A stretch of 64,000 nucleotides of DNA, taken from Camarhynchus parvulus (Eukaryota > Chordata > Aves > Passeriformes > Thraupidae). A model generated the notes under the pieces. That model saw only the letters and a program-made list of their open reading frames with translations. It ran no database searches and was not told the DNA's origin. Every line of letters begins with the position of its first letter. Position 1 is the first letter of the stretch. The stretch spans positions 9,527,001 through 9,591,000 of the forward strand of contig NC_044584.1 in assembly GCF_901933205.1 (NCBI RefSeq). The letters run 5' to 3'. Positions 1 through 12,658 of this stretch are shown here, piece after piece. The translations under genes and the position numbers were made by a program.

Positions 1-3000
1 CCTACAGCACAAATGCAGCTCAAGCAAAGGATCTGCTTAAAGCCGAGCTGTGACTTGGCTGGTGGGAAGAAGGTAAAGCGTGTAGAGCTGGTGGGATCTG
101 TCTACTTCAGATTTCCTCCCATCTGTAAAAAAAACATTGTTTCCATTTGTTCTTTCTGACAGCCTCTCAGAAGAGGACTCAGGAATTTAGAGAGAAAAAT
201 GAATGTGCTTGGAAAAAGCTAGACAAATTCGGGAATCTTTCTGTTCCCACAGACCTCTGTTTACTGAGCAGATGCAGCCAAGATGAGCTTGGAGCAGCAG
301 TGAAAGTGCTGGCTCATTACCCAGGTGCCTCTTAACACGTCTGTCAGCTCAGAGAAATAGCACAGCTCTCCCTGCTTTCGTCTGTGTGACCACAGGCTGA
401 TGGGCCCAAGGGTCAGCTGTTTTGAAGTGCACACATATTTTGTGCAGTTTATTTTTTAGCAAATGTGCTTCTCTGTTTCATATAAAACCCAACTGTGGTT
501 TTTAGGCCCTGTTTGAAGTGCTGTGTTGACATGGGATTAGATGAGTCTTCAATTTTGATTTAACACCATTTTCATTCCATTGGTAGCTTTCATAATCTGC
601 TGGCAAAATCATGCAAGAGGAAGACTGGTCCTACATCTAGATCATATTTAAACCAAAAAGCCAAAGTGGTCTCTGGGTTGCAAAATAAAAACTTGATATA
701 TATGAAACCCTCTGCAGGTCAAACAATAACTGGATGGGAATTTATTTCATCAGAGTCCCAAAGAAGGACCTGATTGAAGGTAAAAAGCCTTTCTAGCTGA
801 GAGCAGGGACAGAGCTAATGGTGCTGGTCGTGGTAGAGGAACAGAAGTTGGTTCCTGTGGATAAATCACAATTGTGAATCAATGAAGTTAATCAAGAAAA
901 CATCTAATCACTTTAATGCCCTGTTGCTTATGAAGAAATAATTAAAAAAATCACTTAAGAAGATTTAGAAATTGCAAACACATTCCATCTTTCCCAGAAT
1001 TTCAGTTTCCCAGTAAGGTCAGAGCAGATATTTAGTCCTGCATTAAAATTAGTAAAGACTCCTAGAAATGCTGGGCCAAAGAAAAAAAAATAAGGCCAGG
1101 TGCTGATGGAGAACTTGGGGCAGCTGCTTCACAAAGCATTTTGATACAGGGTGTTTTAGAGGGAGGATTGCAGGAGGTGGAGTGGGTGGCTTCAGCCAGG
1201 CTGTCTCTGAAATGGTCTGACAGAGCTGTATGACAAGGGCAGCTTGGTTGTGTTCATGATGGGAGATAAAATTAAAATTTTAACTACTACCTCAGCAAAG
1301 CCCCAGTACCTCCTTCTCCTCAGAATCTCCTGTCTGACACACCTTGAAGAAGGAATCTCTTTGAAGGTCCATCAGTGAAGAAAGCTGTGGCAATTCTTAT
1401 CATGGCTGGACTCTGTTTTCAAGGCAAGGAAAATTCCAGTGAAACTTCCAGATCCATCAAGGTGGTTTAACTCTTATTCATCACCCTCCTGGCATCCAGG
1501 CTTGAAATTCTTAATGTGATTAGTGCCGTGGAAACGATTTTCATCCTGCTCAGCTTCACTCAGAGCCCCTGGTAAAGTGCAAGAGCTGGTGGTCGGGAGG
1601 AGAGGGTTCACTAAAAGCTTTTAGTGAAATGGTGAGATGGTGAGATGGCAGGGCTCCGTCCTCAGATTTTCTGTGGCACATGAACGTCTCTTTACTCCAT
1701 GGCAAACAGAGCCACACCAATGACATCCATCCACAGCAGAAACACTGAGAGGGGAGGACACAAAGCTCCAGCTATTGTGGCAGAAGTGTGGACGGCCAGC
1801 AGGAATACTGCACTCTGATATTGGAGTTCTAAGGAATTCCCTTTTCCATAAGGTCCCTGGCATCTGGTGTGTTATTGAGTAACTCAGCAGAGATCTGTTA
1901 AATGCATAACCTCCCTGCACAAAGGATACATTCTTTTACTGGCTTTCTCCCTTTAACCCCTCCTTCCCTTTGATACCTGTGCGCTCCCCAGTTGCCAACC
2001 ATGATTTTGCCAACTGTGTTGAAACATTTCAGTGGGACAAATCGCCCTGTTTGCTCCCTGCCATCCTCATGAGTTTACAGCCAGAACCTCCATTGCTTTC
2101 AGCCTGAAATTTCCCTTTGCTTTCCTGCAAATCCTTGATTTGTTTCATAAGGTGCACCAAGATATTTCACCAAGAGAGCAAACATCTGACAAAAGGTAAG
2201 GAATGAAGTTGGCCAGGTGACTGCAATAGTAGAAAAAGATTAGGCAGGTGACAGGACTGAGCTGTGTTTTGTTCTCATTGGAGTATGATGGAGGACAGGG
2301 TAGATAGAAAAAATGTGAGATAACTGTTACGAGGAAAATTGTAGGGAATAATTGATATAAACTCAGTGTATTGAGTGTTATTAATCAAATACTGTGGAAG
2401 ATGCTAGAGGTGTCATTTTGACTTGGATTTCAGCAGGTCACAAGGGTTTATGGAGAGCTGGTGTCAGGAATGTTGGTATAGCCTCTCTGAGCACTATTGC
2501 AGCATAAAGCAGAGCACAGCCTTACCTAAAACTGAGCTCTCACTTTGGGCTGGGTTGGAAGTAAATGCTGAATGGATTATATGGATTTAGGATTAGCTTT
2601 GCCACAAAGATAAAAGCACTTGCAGCCAGGATAGGTCAATTAGCATCAACCCAAGTATCCCCCAGCTAAAACCTTCCCTTACACAGAAAAAGAAGGAAGT
2701 ACAGGACCCTAGCTGACAGGGATACTGAATCAGCAGTGAAGCACTTCTGGCCTCCTTAGCTTTTATCTATTTTTCTTTGTGACAAAGGAGAACTTTGGAT
2801 TTTATAATATTTGTAATTCCCAAAGCCTTTAGGGCGTGACATCTACCATCAGGGTGACACAGAAAGAAAAGCTGTAGATCTCAGTGCTAGCTGACCACGT
2901 GAAAGCAGCAGAGGAGCAGAAGCTGCCTGAGTGGCAGCTCAAAATTTGGTTTTTCCTGAGTCAGAGAAGGCAGGGTGTAAACACTCAGCCCTTGTCTCGT

Positions 3001-6000
3001 CCTCTTCCTCACAGGAGGTAAAGCTGATCTAATTGTCATGTGTTCATTGCGAGGAGGGAGGCTGTTATAGCTCTACAGTCAGGCAGCTGTAACAGTGACC
3101 CCAGGAGTGGAGCTGGCCTTGAATAATGCAATCATTTAGTACCTATCTTAATACAAATTCTGCTGATTTGGCTGGAGAAGAAAGAAAATTAAGGTCATTA
3201 ACACAGAGTGTAGGAAAAATAAAAGGAATAAACTGCCTTATGCAGTCCCATACTCCTACTCTTTCCAGTTCCTACAACAACCAGTACTCACAGTGTTTAT
3301 AATAGTTATCTGGTCAAGTATTAAATTAATCAGAAAAAACTCCCGCAAAGTTAAATATATACCAGTTAACAGTGAAAGTCTGAATGTATCCAGTGAGGCA
3401 GGAAGGGAACTGTGCAATTTGTGTGGAGTGGCTGGAAGCAGCTTTCTCAGTGCCCTTGAGTGCTTTTCCACCAGCATGGCACGTTTCCTTCGTGAGGAAT
3501 CATGATTTACCCCATTCCTACAGCATCTTCTTCATTTTACCACAGTCCAGGCTTTTAATACTTCCATTTGCAAAGCTCCAAAGATCTTGGTATAAGGCTG
3601 TGGAAGTGAAAGAGATCCTTTTTACTCACTTCCCTAGGGTTTATATATCTTCATCTCCCTTGACACTGGTTTTCATAGAATATTTGACTTTTTGTCACTT
3701 TCATGTGTGTTTCAGGCTCAGCTAATGTGGGAATCTCTGCTTCCCACTCTATGGAGACCCAGCTCCTGGGACTTTATCTTAACTAGAAATGATCATCTGT
3801 GTTATTCAGAAACCTTTATGTAAATAACACTCCTGACACACATCTGCATAATTAGGGTCCCCCATGAATATGACATCCTGTGGCTTACAGTAAAGTATTA
3901 ATTCATCTATGACATATTCTGAATTCCCACTGGAATGCAGTTTATGTCCAATGAGTTTCTCTTTGGTTTTGACTCCCTGCATTATATGCAGATAAATGAA
4001 TCACAATCATATTAATCAAGGTTTCCTTCTAATGAAATATTAGAAATTTCCTTCCAATGAAATATTATCTTCAAAATCCATGGTAAGAATAGCAAGAAGT
4101 ACCCAGAGAGCTTTGACTTGTACCCTCTTCTGCAGGGCATGGGTAATTTGCTCATTTAATAATGATTTTAAAATGTTTAAAATCTAAACAAAACAACAAG
4201 CTCCTACTCTTGTATTCAGGTGTGACTTATCCATCTTTCATGATGAGACAGGCATAATAATTATATAAGCCCTTGGGCCAGTATACATGAGCATTAAAGT
4301 GAATTATGACATGATCAGACTGCTAAGGAAAGCCACAGTTATTTTGCAGAAATGGGGCCAAATTCTACTCCCCTGAAATTGGTCATGATGCTACAGAAGT
4401 CAGCAGTTACCTTCTTGTGAAATTTGCTCTGTGCAGCCTAATGTAAACTTGGGATTTTAGCCCTGTCATACTTGTACACTCTGCTGCCAAGAAAGCAGCA
4501 CAGAAAAAAGATGATAATTTTTCAGTTTTACATTGCAAGTGCACCTCTACTGCTCTGTGAGGCAATGGGAACAAAACAAGAGATGACTGGGATACACAGA
4601 TTTAAAATACGTGTGGTTTCCAAAAGCACAGCATAAAGGGGGAAAGTGAGAGAATTCTGCAGCTACAATAGTTTGACCAAAGATCAGAGAAGTCAATGGG
4701 AGTCTTTCCATTTTTCATTCAGTGAGATTTAGATCAGATCCCTTTGGGGACTCATAATGACGTTTATTTCCATTATAAATATGCAGTTGATATGTCAAAT
4801 TTTACTACCATCATGAGAAAACAATTACACACAGAGTCACAGCCCAGCTGAAATTCACTTGAAAGAAAATTGCAGTAAGTTACTAGTGCCAAGTTTTAAA
4901 GGGAATGACATTTGACAAGAAAAACATTCATACTTCTTAGATATAATCACTAAATTGTATTCTTTCTGTGGTGATCAGTCTATTGCACTCATTAATGAGA
5001 AATCTGTCCTTCTCAAAAATTGATCCTTACTGACCTTTTCCATATCTTCCTCCTGATCTTAGAAGATGACTTGACAGGAGAAAAAAATATATATTTTTAC
5101 ACTAAAATAGTCAAATGCTAGCAAAGTTTGGACTGGTGGATGAGCTGCAATTAACTAATTTGAAGTAAATTTTTGATTGTCTTGTCCAAATTAGCTCCTT
5201 TTTTTTTCCCTTCTAGTGAAGACAAAGCATTAGTGCAAAGGGAATAACTTTTTTTATGATCATAAACTAGACAGTCTGATTTATGGCTTTCTTTCTCCGG
5301 GTGTTACATTTATATTAACCATATCCTAATTTGGGATCAACCACAGCTTTTGTGAAGACCTCTGTACTTAAAAAATGAACAAACTCAACCCAACATGTTA
5401 TTAATTACACAGGAAATTGATATGGAAAAGAGTCTTTGACCATTTTTACATCAGAATCTATTCTTTCCTGTTTGAAAAATGAAGTGATTGACACACTTTT
5501 ATCAAGCACTCAAAACTCAGGATTTTCAACCATTTCTACTCATTATGAACATAATTTGGTTTTGGTGGGTGGAATTCTCATTAGTCTCTGAGCTGGCTGG
5601 CGTGTTTTGATAACTGAAAAACAAAGTCAAAATCTCAGCAATGTGAAAGCAAGTTTGTTTATTTTCCCAAATGACCCTATTGAAATTCTCTCCCCAAATT
5701 AAAAACACTCTAATACATATTGATAAGTTTCACATGCCCCTAACTTTGAGGGATACCAATCATTCTGATTTTAAATCATTAAGCTCTCCCTATATTTCAT
5801 CTTTTCCCATTACTGTAATCATTGACAGGTTGTAAAGAGGATGTAACAGACTGAAGTCTAAGAAAGAAATACAGCAAAGAGATGAAGGAGTGTTTTTTAT
5901 CTGTCTGTCTCCTCAAGTCTTCAGATGGTGACTAGATGCCTACAGATAAGACTTTTCTTAATCAAGGAATTAGAGAATTTTGCAGTTAAATGACATTGAA

Positions 6001-6618
6001 TGAGTCATAGAGGAGATCAGATCATCTTCAGTTGATAGAATTTGCATCCCTCTGAATACAGATAATAATTCTCCAGGAGTCAAAGACCAGATCTTTCTAA
6101 ATCAGTTATTTTGGTGGGAAGATGAGCTCCAGGGCTCCTGTGTGTCATTTTCAAAAGTTCTAATGTTAGAGCTAACCCAAGGCAATGTGGCAGAAGCCAC
6201 TGGCTGAAATTCTGTCTCCAGTGATCCCAAGGGGGAGTCTGAACTCAGCGTGGCCATGTTACCACCCAGGGTGTCAGTGGGAAAATTGCCAGTCTAAACC
6301 AAGGGAAAGCAATATATTTAACCCCAGGAAGCAAAATAGAAAAAATATTCGAGTCCCCAGTCCCTCATCTCCCCACAGAGCCTCCCCCCCAAGCCAGAGG
6401 TATGAGCCAAATGGAGAGTGCCATCAGATTTACAGGTCTGTCAAGGTGAGTGGTGTTTGGGCCAAGCCTCAGCAGAAGACATCTGTGAGGCAGGGAGGTC
6501 TTTTTCTAATACATGAAGTGGGTAAATAAATGTAGGAAATGGGGGCTATAGTCATGAGACACGAAGGCAGTGAGAAATTGCATAAATTGGAGAAAACAAA
6601 GTTCATCAGTGGGCTCAC
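1..6618. other. Intergenic, no gene seen
   Basis: AT-rich unique-looking sequence in which all six frames are broken by frequent stops. The largest open frames are under about 115 codons and show no recognisable domain. Apart from the 25-bp duplication at 4022, no repeat or RNA gene was recognised. Confidence 0.7.
4022..4067. repeat. Short direct duplication, 25-bp period
   Basis: TTTCCTTCTAATGAAATATT at 4022 is repeated with one change at 4047. There are only two copies, in unremarkable AT-rich sequence. Confidence 0.8.
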
Positions 6619-6800
6619 AAAATCACAGAATGGTTGAAGTGGGAAGGGGGCTCTGGAGGTCACCATGTCCAACCCAGCCTCAATCAGGGTCAGCTAACTG
6701 AGGCTGCCCAGGGCTGTGTGCAGACAGCTCCATTTCACAGAGACTTCCAAGGGCACACTCCAGCCCTCACCATCACCATCACCATTCAGGGATGATCCCA
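6619..6800 (-). mobile_element. Old CR1 LINE 3' fragment
   Basis: The segment opens AAATCACAGAATGGTTGAAG, the reverse complement of a CR1 3' end. GAGGTCACCATGTCCAACC and GGCTGCCCAGGGCTGTGTGCA follow, both matching CR1 tails read backwards. The element therefore lies on the minus strand with its 3' end at 6619. It is diverged, and its left limit near 6800 is approximate. It is 5'-truncated, as nearly all avian CR1 copies are, and non-functional. Confidence 0.75.
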
Positions 6801-8157
6801 TCACACCTTTCCTCCAGGAGCAGACTCCTCCCCAGCTTGCTCAGTTCTGCTGTTTCTCACTCATTAATGGATCTCCCACGAGGAATTTCTTGACTTGCAG
6901 GTAGCTCATAAACCCACGGCTTTTATGGGAGTCAGGGCAGAGCTTAATTCTAGTTACAGGAAACAGGAGGAAGACGGGCAGACTCCTGAGCTGTTTTATT
7001 GTAATTTAAGTAGGCTTCTAAGATACAAGGAGCTGGCAGCAATGTCAGAGGTTACAAGGAGTTTCCATACAATTGCAAATCCATATTTCTCTGTCCTTAT
7101 GCACAGTGTGGGAGAGGAGCAGCCAGGGCTAAGTGGCAGAACCAGGAGGAGGAAGAGAGCTGCTAGCTGGCTCTGCTTTGTTTCTGCCTCTTATCAGATC
7201 TTAACTTTGCAGCAGCAGCTTCCACAGCAAACTCCTTTCCAGCCTGACTCCCTAGAGGTGGGAAGTTTCAGACACAGGAGAGCAGCTAAGTAGGCAGAGG
7301 AGCAGCTTTTTCTGGCTGCAGCAAATTCTGTGGGATCCCTCCATGGCCCAGCTTGGTTTCCTTTGCCTACAAGCCAGACAGGTTCCCCTAGGAGAGAGAA
7401 TATTTGGTCAATGGTTAATTTGTCATTTGTTATTAAGCGAATCCTGACAAACATTAAGACTGCACTGTGATTCTCTGATGGTCTGTGGTTTTTTCTGATT
7501 GGTCAAGATTTTCTCTGCTGGATATGTATCTCAAACTGCAAAAGAAATCAATACCCTACCCAACTATTTCATGCTTGTAGACATCCCAAAGAATGTCACT
7601 GAATGAACTGAGGAAATTGGGGCCATACTGTGACATAACACAACAAAATTGCTCTACTGAGATTGTTCCAGTTTTATGCACCACCAAAGAAATCTGTCCA
7701 CTGTTAATATTTTTTTTCTTTTTGCTTGACAACCAGCTTTTCCATCATTTTAGATGATATTTCCTGTTTTAATCCATCCTGGGTACAATTGTCTGTTCTT
7801 TTCCTTGCAGTTCCCAGGGCAGATGGAAGAAAATGGGCATCAGTTTAGAATGTCTGTGCCAGGAAATGTATAATAATGCCGTCATTCTTAAGACAACTCT
7901 GCAGCAGCAGGCTCAGACAGCTACAAAGTGGAGCACATGCATGGATTTGTCATCCTGTCTTACTCTTAAACAACATTGGCTTCTTTGTCAATTGTGAGGA
8001 AACAGGGGGAAAGCCCCTTGGAGATGAGCCACACGTTTATTTGTTCCTGAGCTCTGATAGCAATGTTGGCTGCAACACAATCCTTTTTTTTAGAGGTGAG
8101 CATCTTGTGCAACTTGCTTAGAAAAGTCAACAGATGTGTTTGACAAATGCATTTTCT

Positions 8158-8179
8158 TGCCACAAGTTAACTTGTGGCA
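8158..8179. repeat. Perfect 22-bp palindrome
   Basis: TGCCACAAGTT is followed directly by its reverse complement AACTTGTGGCA, with no spacer. The centre is GTTAAC. The palindrome ends cleanly on both sides. A dimeric transcription-factor site or a small cruciform are both possible; nothing nearby decides. Confidence 0.97.
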
Positions 8180-10629
8180 CCCAAGGGCAGGATGTGTGTG
8201 ACAGCAGAAATCCAATGTTCCAGACAGAGCAGGAGTGCTGTTACCTGTTCCCTACATCCCCACTTCTGCTGTGAAAAGAAGCCACCAACCATGGTAAGGA
8301 TCCGTGGGCAGAAGTGCCCTGGCACACCACTGGCACAGAGTGAAGCAAACCTTGGGGAATATGTGAGCAGAAATTTCCTTTTCTGCTCTTCTGCACCAAT
8401 GCCCACCAATCCATGGTGGTGGATATCTGATGTTTCTGTTCAAATAATGATTTAGTGAGCCTGTGTCTTTCACCAAGCTCAGCTGAGTGTGGTGGGTCCT
8501 TCTGAGAGGGGACACTTTGCTCCACCTCCTCCTTTTTCACAATACTCAGAACATGAAGAGATTCACTTTGCTCATGGACAAGTAAATACAGACTCTGTGG
8601 ACCTGAAGTCCTACTGGCTCCCAGAGCATCTCTTTCCAGAGTTGTAGATTTTTCAGTTTTTCTGCCTTCATCAAATATTTGGGGGATATCATGAAAATAT
8701 TTATTTCTAACTGCAAAGGGAGATGCCTTTTCCTGGTAGATGCTCTGTTTCTCAGGCCCTGTAAGAGAAACAAAGTCCAGTGCTGAATTTAGGTGGTTGC
8801 ATTCCCCATCCTTACCTGTGCCAGAGGCTGGGCCATCCACAAAGAGTTTAAGTCTGGTCACAAGGGCACACAAGCAGCACCTGAGGAACTGTACTTGCAG
8901 TGAGACAGACACACAGCCTACCCAAGCACTTCACAAGGGGGATGGTAATATTTTTAATGCCTCCCAGCGAGGTCATGTTAAGAGGTTTGGTAAGCCAATA
9001 TGAGTTCTGAAATGTACAGACACATCTGTGACAATCCCTAATGAGAAAGTGCCTCTGAAGCACTCCAGTAAAACACCTGCAGCCTGTGTGACTTTTGTGT
9101 TGCCTTTGGATGAACACATGCTCCCTTGTAAGAGCAGCCTTGCTGTTTAAATTAATGTACTTGCAGGTCATGGAGTATGAAAATGGGCACTGGTAATATT
9201 AGTGCTGCAAGTCCTGATGGCAAAACACATTTCCTTTAAAAATGGAATGTCACAACTGATGGATGACATCTAATTGAGTGACACACTTCCACACACATTA
9301 GCACATGCTTTTCTCGAAGTAGAGTGACTTCATTTTGAGGAAAATCTCTACAAGGGAAAAGAAGGAGATACACCCCTTCCTCTTTGGTGCATTAAGGAGG
9401 TTTGAGAATTCCCCACTCTCCTACTTGCTTCTTGAATTTCAGCTCCCTTTAAAGTCAAAAGTAGCATTGAATGTCCATTTCCAGAACTCCTGTATCAAGG
9501 GAGTATCAATGTCCCCAGCAAGAGTGCCCAGAGCTACCAGAGAACCCTGTAAAGCAGTTGAGGCCAATTGGCAACATTTAGGCATAATTCAGGTCATCTT
9601 ATCCTAAAAAAGAGCCCAGAATAAACTGCATCAACTGCTACTTCTTCCTGTCCTGGATCCCCACAGCAAAGTGTCACTGGAACAGGGTCTGTGGTGCTCC
9701 AGAGCTCCCTCCCACTCAGCTGGTCTGAGCCTCCCTGTAATAGATTAAAATAAATAATGATGATAGGGAATTAATAACTAACTAATTAAGGTTTAGAAAG
9801 ACCAGCAAAATCATCCCATAGCTAAGAAGCTTTCCACAGCTTAGGTTTGAATAAAAGTTGACACATGAGCAATGTTTAGGTTCTAATCCTCCTCTATCCC
9901 ATGCTCAGTCTCAGTGAGAGGAGCATACCTCTGCATCTCTCTTCTCTTCTGGATTTCATAGCTCTCCTCACTAATCTTGTGTTCTCCCTTGGGTGAGTCC
10001 AGCTCTGTTACCATTCAGCCTCAAGGCTGGGACCCTGGAAAATATCTTCTGAATTTTCAACAAGTATTTGTCTCCCTCATCACAGCTCTTATTCCTCTCT
10101 TCCCTTAGGAAACATAACTCATTAAAGATCAAGAAGAGCTTAACTCAAACATAGGTTTTATTTATAGAATTTCCCCTTCCTCTCCCTCCCCATCTCCCCT
10201 TCACTTTTATCAGTGTATTTTACTTTCACCAGCTGCACTATCCTCTCAAAAACAACTTTCCAGCTCTGTAGCTCCATCAGTGTTAAAGGAGCTCTCCTGC
10301 ATTCACAGGAAGAGTAAAGATCCCAGGTTTATGCTTCTTTATCATTTAACCAGTAAAACCTACAATTTACAGGTTCTGCAGTCTTTCAAGTGTTCCTTAA
10401 TAAGGGGTGCTTATCCTTGTCACAAAAAGGTAACCTTAGGATTACACAAGAATAAAACTTTCTTTTGTCTTTTCTTCCAGGTGTCCATATGTCTGCAACA
10501 GGGAATCTGGCCAGCTCACAGAAACTTCCTCTCCTCCCAGAACTGCATACTGAGGCAAATTCCCAGCTTATTAAAAAATAGTTGTGTTATTTTGCCATCT
10601 TGTTTGTTCTGCAATTCCACTGTATTCTT

Positions 10630-10646
10630 CCTCTCTCTCTCTCTCT
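10630..10646. repeat. (CT)8 microsatellite
   Basis: A short perfect CT dinucleotide run is followed by a T/A-rich tract. Nothing else is seen. Confidence 0.85.
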
Positions 10647-11674
10647 TATTTTTTTTAATTATGCCGCTGGCTTTTGGAGGGAAAAAAAAAGGGAAATGGA
10701 ATAGAAAAGAAGCCAAGAAATTTTAAAATATATCTTTATTTTGGGCTGTGTGTCACTTCCAAACTTCTGTAGGAATTGATAGCAACATCCCAATATTCAG
10801 ATACTATTTGTCCAGTGAAGAGCTGTTTGCATGAGGAAGTGCACAGAAGCTTCCAAAAAACCCCTAAAGAGCTTAAAGTATGTTATAAAGCTTCTCTTCA
10901 GCTTCTGACAGAGTGCCTTAACTTCATTGCTGCTGAAGTCTTTTCCAAAGTAAATGAAATCAAAACTGGAACTGCTAAAACTTGAGTAACACTGTCCCGG
11001 AGTTAAATGCGGTCCAAACACTCAATTTCAAAGTTCAGCTTAGTTGTTTTAGTTTTCCTGAATGATTCCTAAGAAAACTTTTCAATTCAGTGGTGGATTT
11101 TTTTTTGTTTGTTTAGTTTCTTTTTTTACCCCATCTTATAACTTCCTAGATTTTGAAGGTAAAAGCCAATTATGTTGAGATCCAGGAAACTGCTCCTTCA
11201 AAATAAAGGAAAATGTTTTCGTCTGTGGCTTTTTTCAAGAAGATACAAAACTGGCCATAACAGCATCTTTTGAGTTATACTTCATCCTTCATTATTTTTG
11301 AAGGAAAGGATTGGCAGAATTCCTTATATCCTTTCTTCTTTGAATGCTAAAAAAGTATTCTAGATTTTTTCCCTTAATATACACTTGTGAAAAAAATGAA
11401 AAGACACACAAAAAAAAATTTTAAAAAATAATTGAAAAGACAGTGCAATGTTTGTTGGTGAATCACCCAAATGGCACTCAGACTCCAACACAACATTGTT
11501 GCGTAGCTGTTTGCAACTCCACTTAATTGAATTTTGCAATGCAGTTTCACAATGCCACTTTGTAAGGCTTCCTTTGTAAGAATCCAGTTCCTCAGCATTT
11601 AAAAACCCCAGCTAGGCTTTGGAGAGGAGGGTTTCAGCTCTGCCTGCTCCTGGCTTTTCACCATCTCTCCCTGC

Positions 11675-12520
11675 TCAGCGTTGCTGATCCGCGGCTCATC
11701 GCGGGGCGCGGATGGAGGGAGGGATTGCACCTCCCTGTCCTGACACATCTGACATCTCAGAGCAAACTGACAGACAGCCCCTTTCAGTCACCCACAGTCC
11801 CTGGTGCCTCCTCAGTGCTCAGTGCTTGTGGGAACCCAGAACATCCCTCTGGCTGTCCAGAAGCCCTGGCACAGAGCCCAAAACACCTATGGGTTTGATT
11901 GTGACCCGTGGAGCAAATTACCAACCTTATATAAAGACCAGCAAGCCACAACAGTTTAAGTAGAATAATAGTGAAGTTATCACGGGGTGAAAAGGTAGAT
12001 TTTGGTGTTTCTGGAATGGGGTTCAGGAGGCAAGATGGAGGGATCTGAGCGTGTCGAGTCTTTCTCCTTCCTCTTCTTGGCCTCCATCTTCTGCTGTGAT
12101 GTTGGCACTTTCAGACTGGTTTAGAGTAGAAACCCACTGTCTAACATAGGTGACAGGTATTGGAAAGTAATTGTAAACATTGTACATGTAGTTTTTAATA
12201 TAAAGACATAACACTGCCCCGGGGGCAGGCAGAGTTCCTGGAACTGTCCTGCTGGATGGACCTCGGCAGGGCAGGAGAAAATTTTTATAGATAAGACACA
12301 ACAAACAACCTTGAGACTGAGAAATGAAAAGCTCCGACTCATTCTTCAAGCGCTTGGGCTGGGAAAAGAGACTTTTAACATTCTCAGGGTCACAGCGACC
12401 AGCAAAAGATCCTGAGAAGTGCTCACGGTTTTAACGTGGCCTCTGCGCTTCTCCTGCCCCGCCACAGCAGAGCCGCGAGGTCTCCGGCTCTCGGGCACAA
12501 ATCGCGCTGTTTTGGTAAAC
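11675..12520. promoter_or_regulatory. Two small CpG clusters, possible regulatory element
   Basis: Around 11690-11712 about six CpGs fall in 30 bp (CCGCGG, TCGCGGGGCGCGG). Around 12425-12515 about ten fall in 95 bp. The sequence between is only slightly enriched. Neither is large enough for a standard CpG island, and no coding exon is seen near them. They could mark an enhancer, a non-coding RNA start or a GC-rich repeat remnant. Confidence 0.3.
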
Positions 12521-12640
12521 TTTTCAACCCTCCTGCCAGGCTGGCATGCTGAGAGCTGGGAAGAGCTCGTTATGCCTTAATGGCCTGAGTGGGTCCAGCA
12601 TAAGGCTGGGAGTACAAGTGTTTATGGGAGCATGAAAAGC

Positions 12641-12658
12641 AAAAAAAAAAAAAAAAAA
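12641..12658. repeat. A18 homopolymer
   Basis: An uninterrupted run of 18 A follows GC-richer sequence. Avian CR1 copies do not end in poly(A), so this could be the tail of a processed retrocopy, but I cannot identify any parent transcript upstream of it. A chance simple repeat is equally possible. Confidence 0.9.

Noticed and set aside
8241..8912. Minus-strand 223-codon ORF considered as a gene
   Set aside because: No domain, no splice or promoter context, and its length is reachable by chance. It is kept only as a weak finding.
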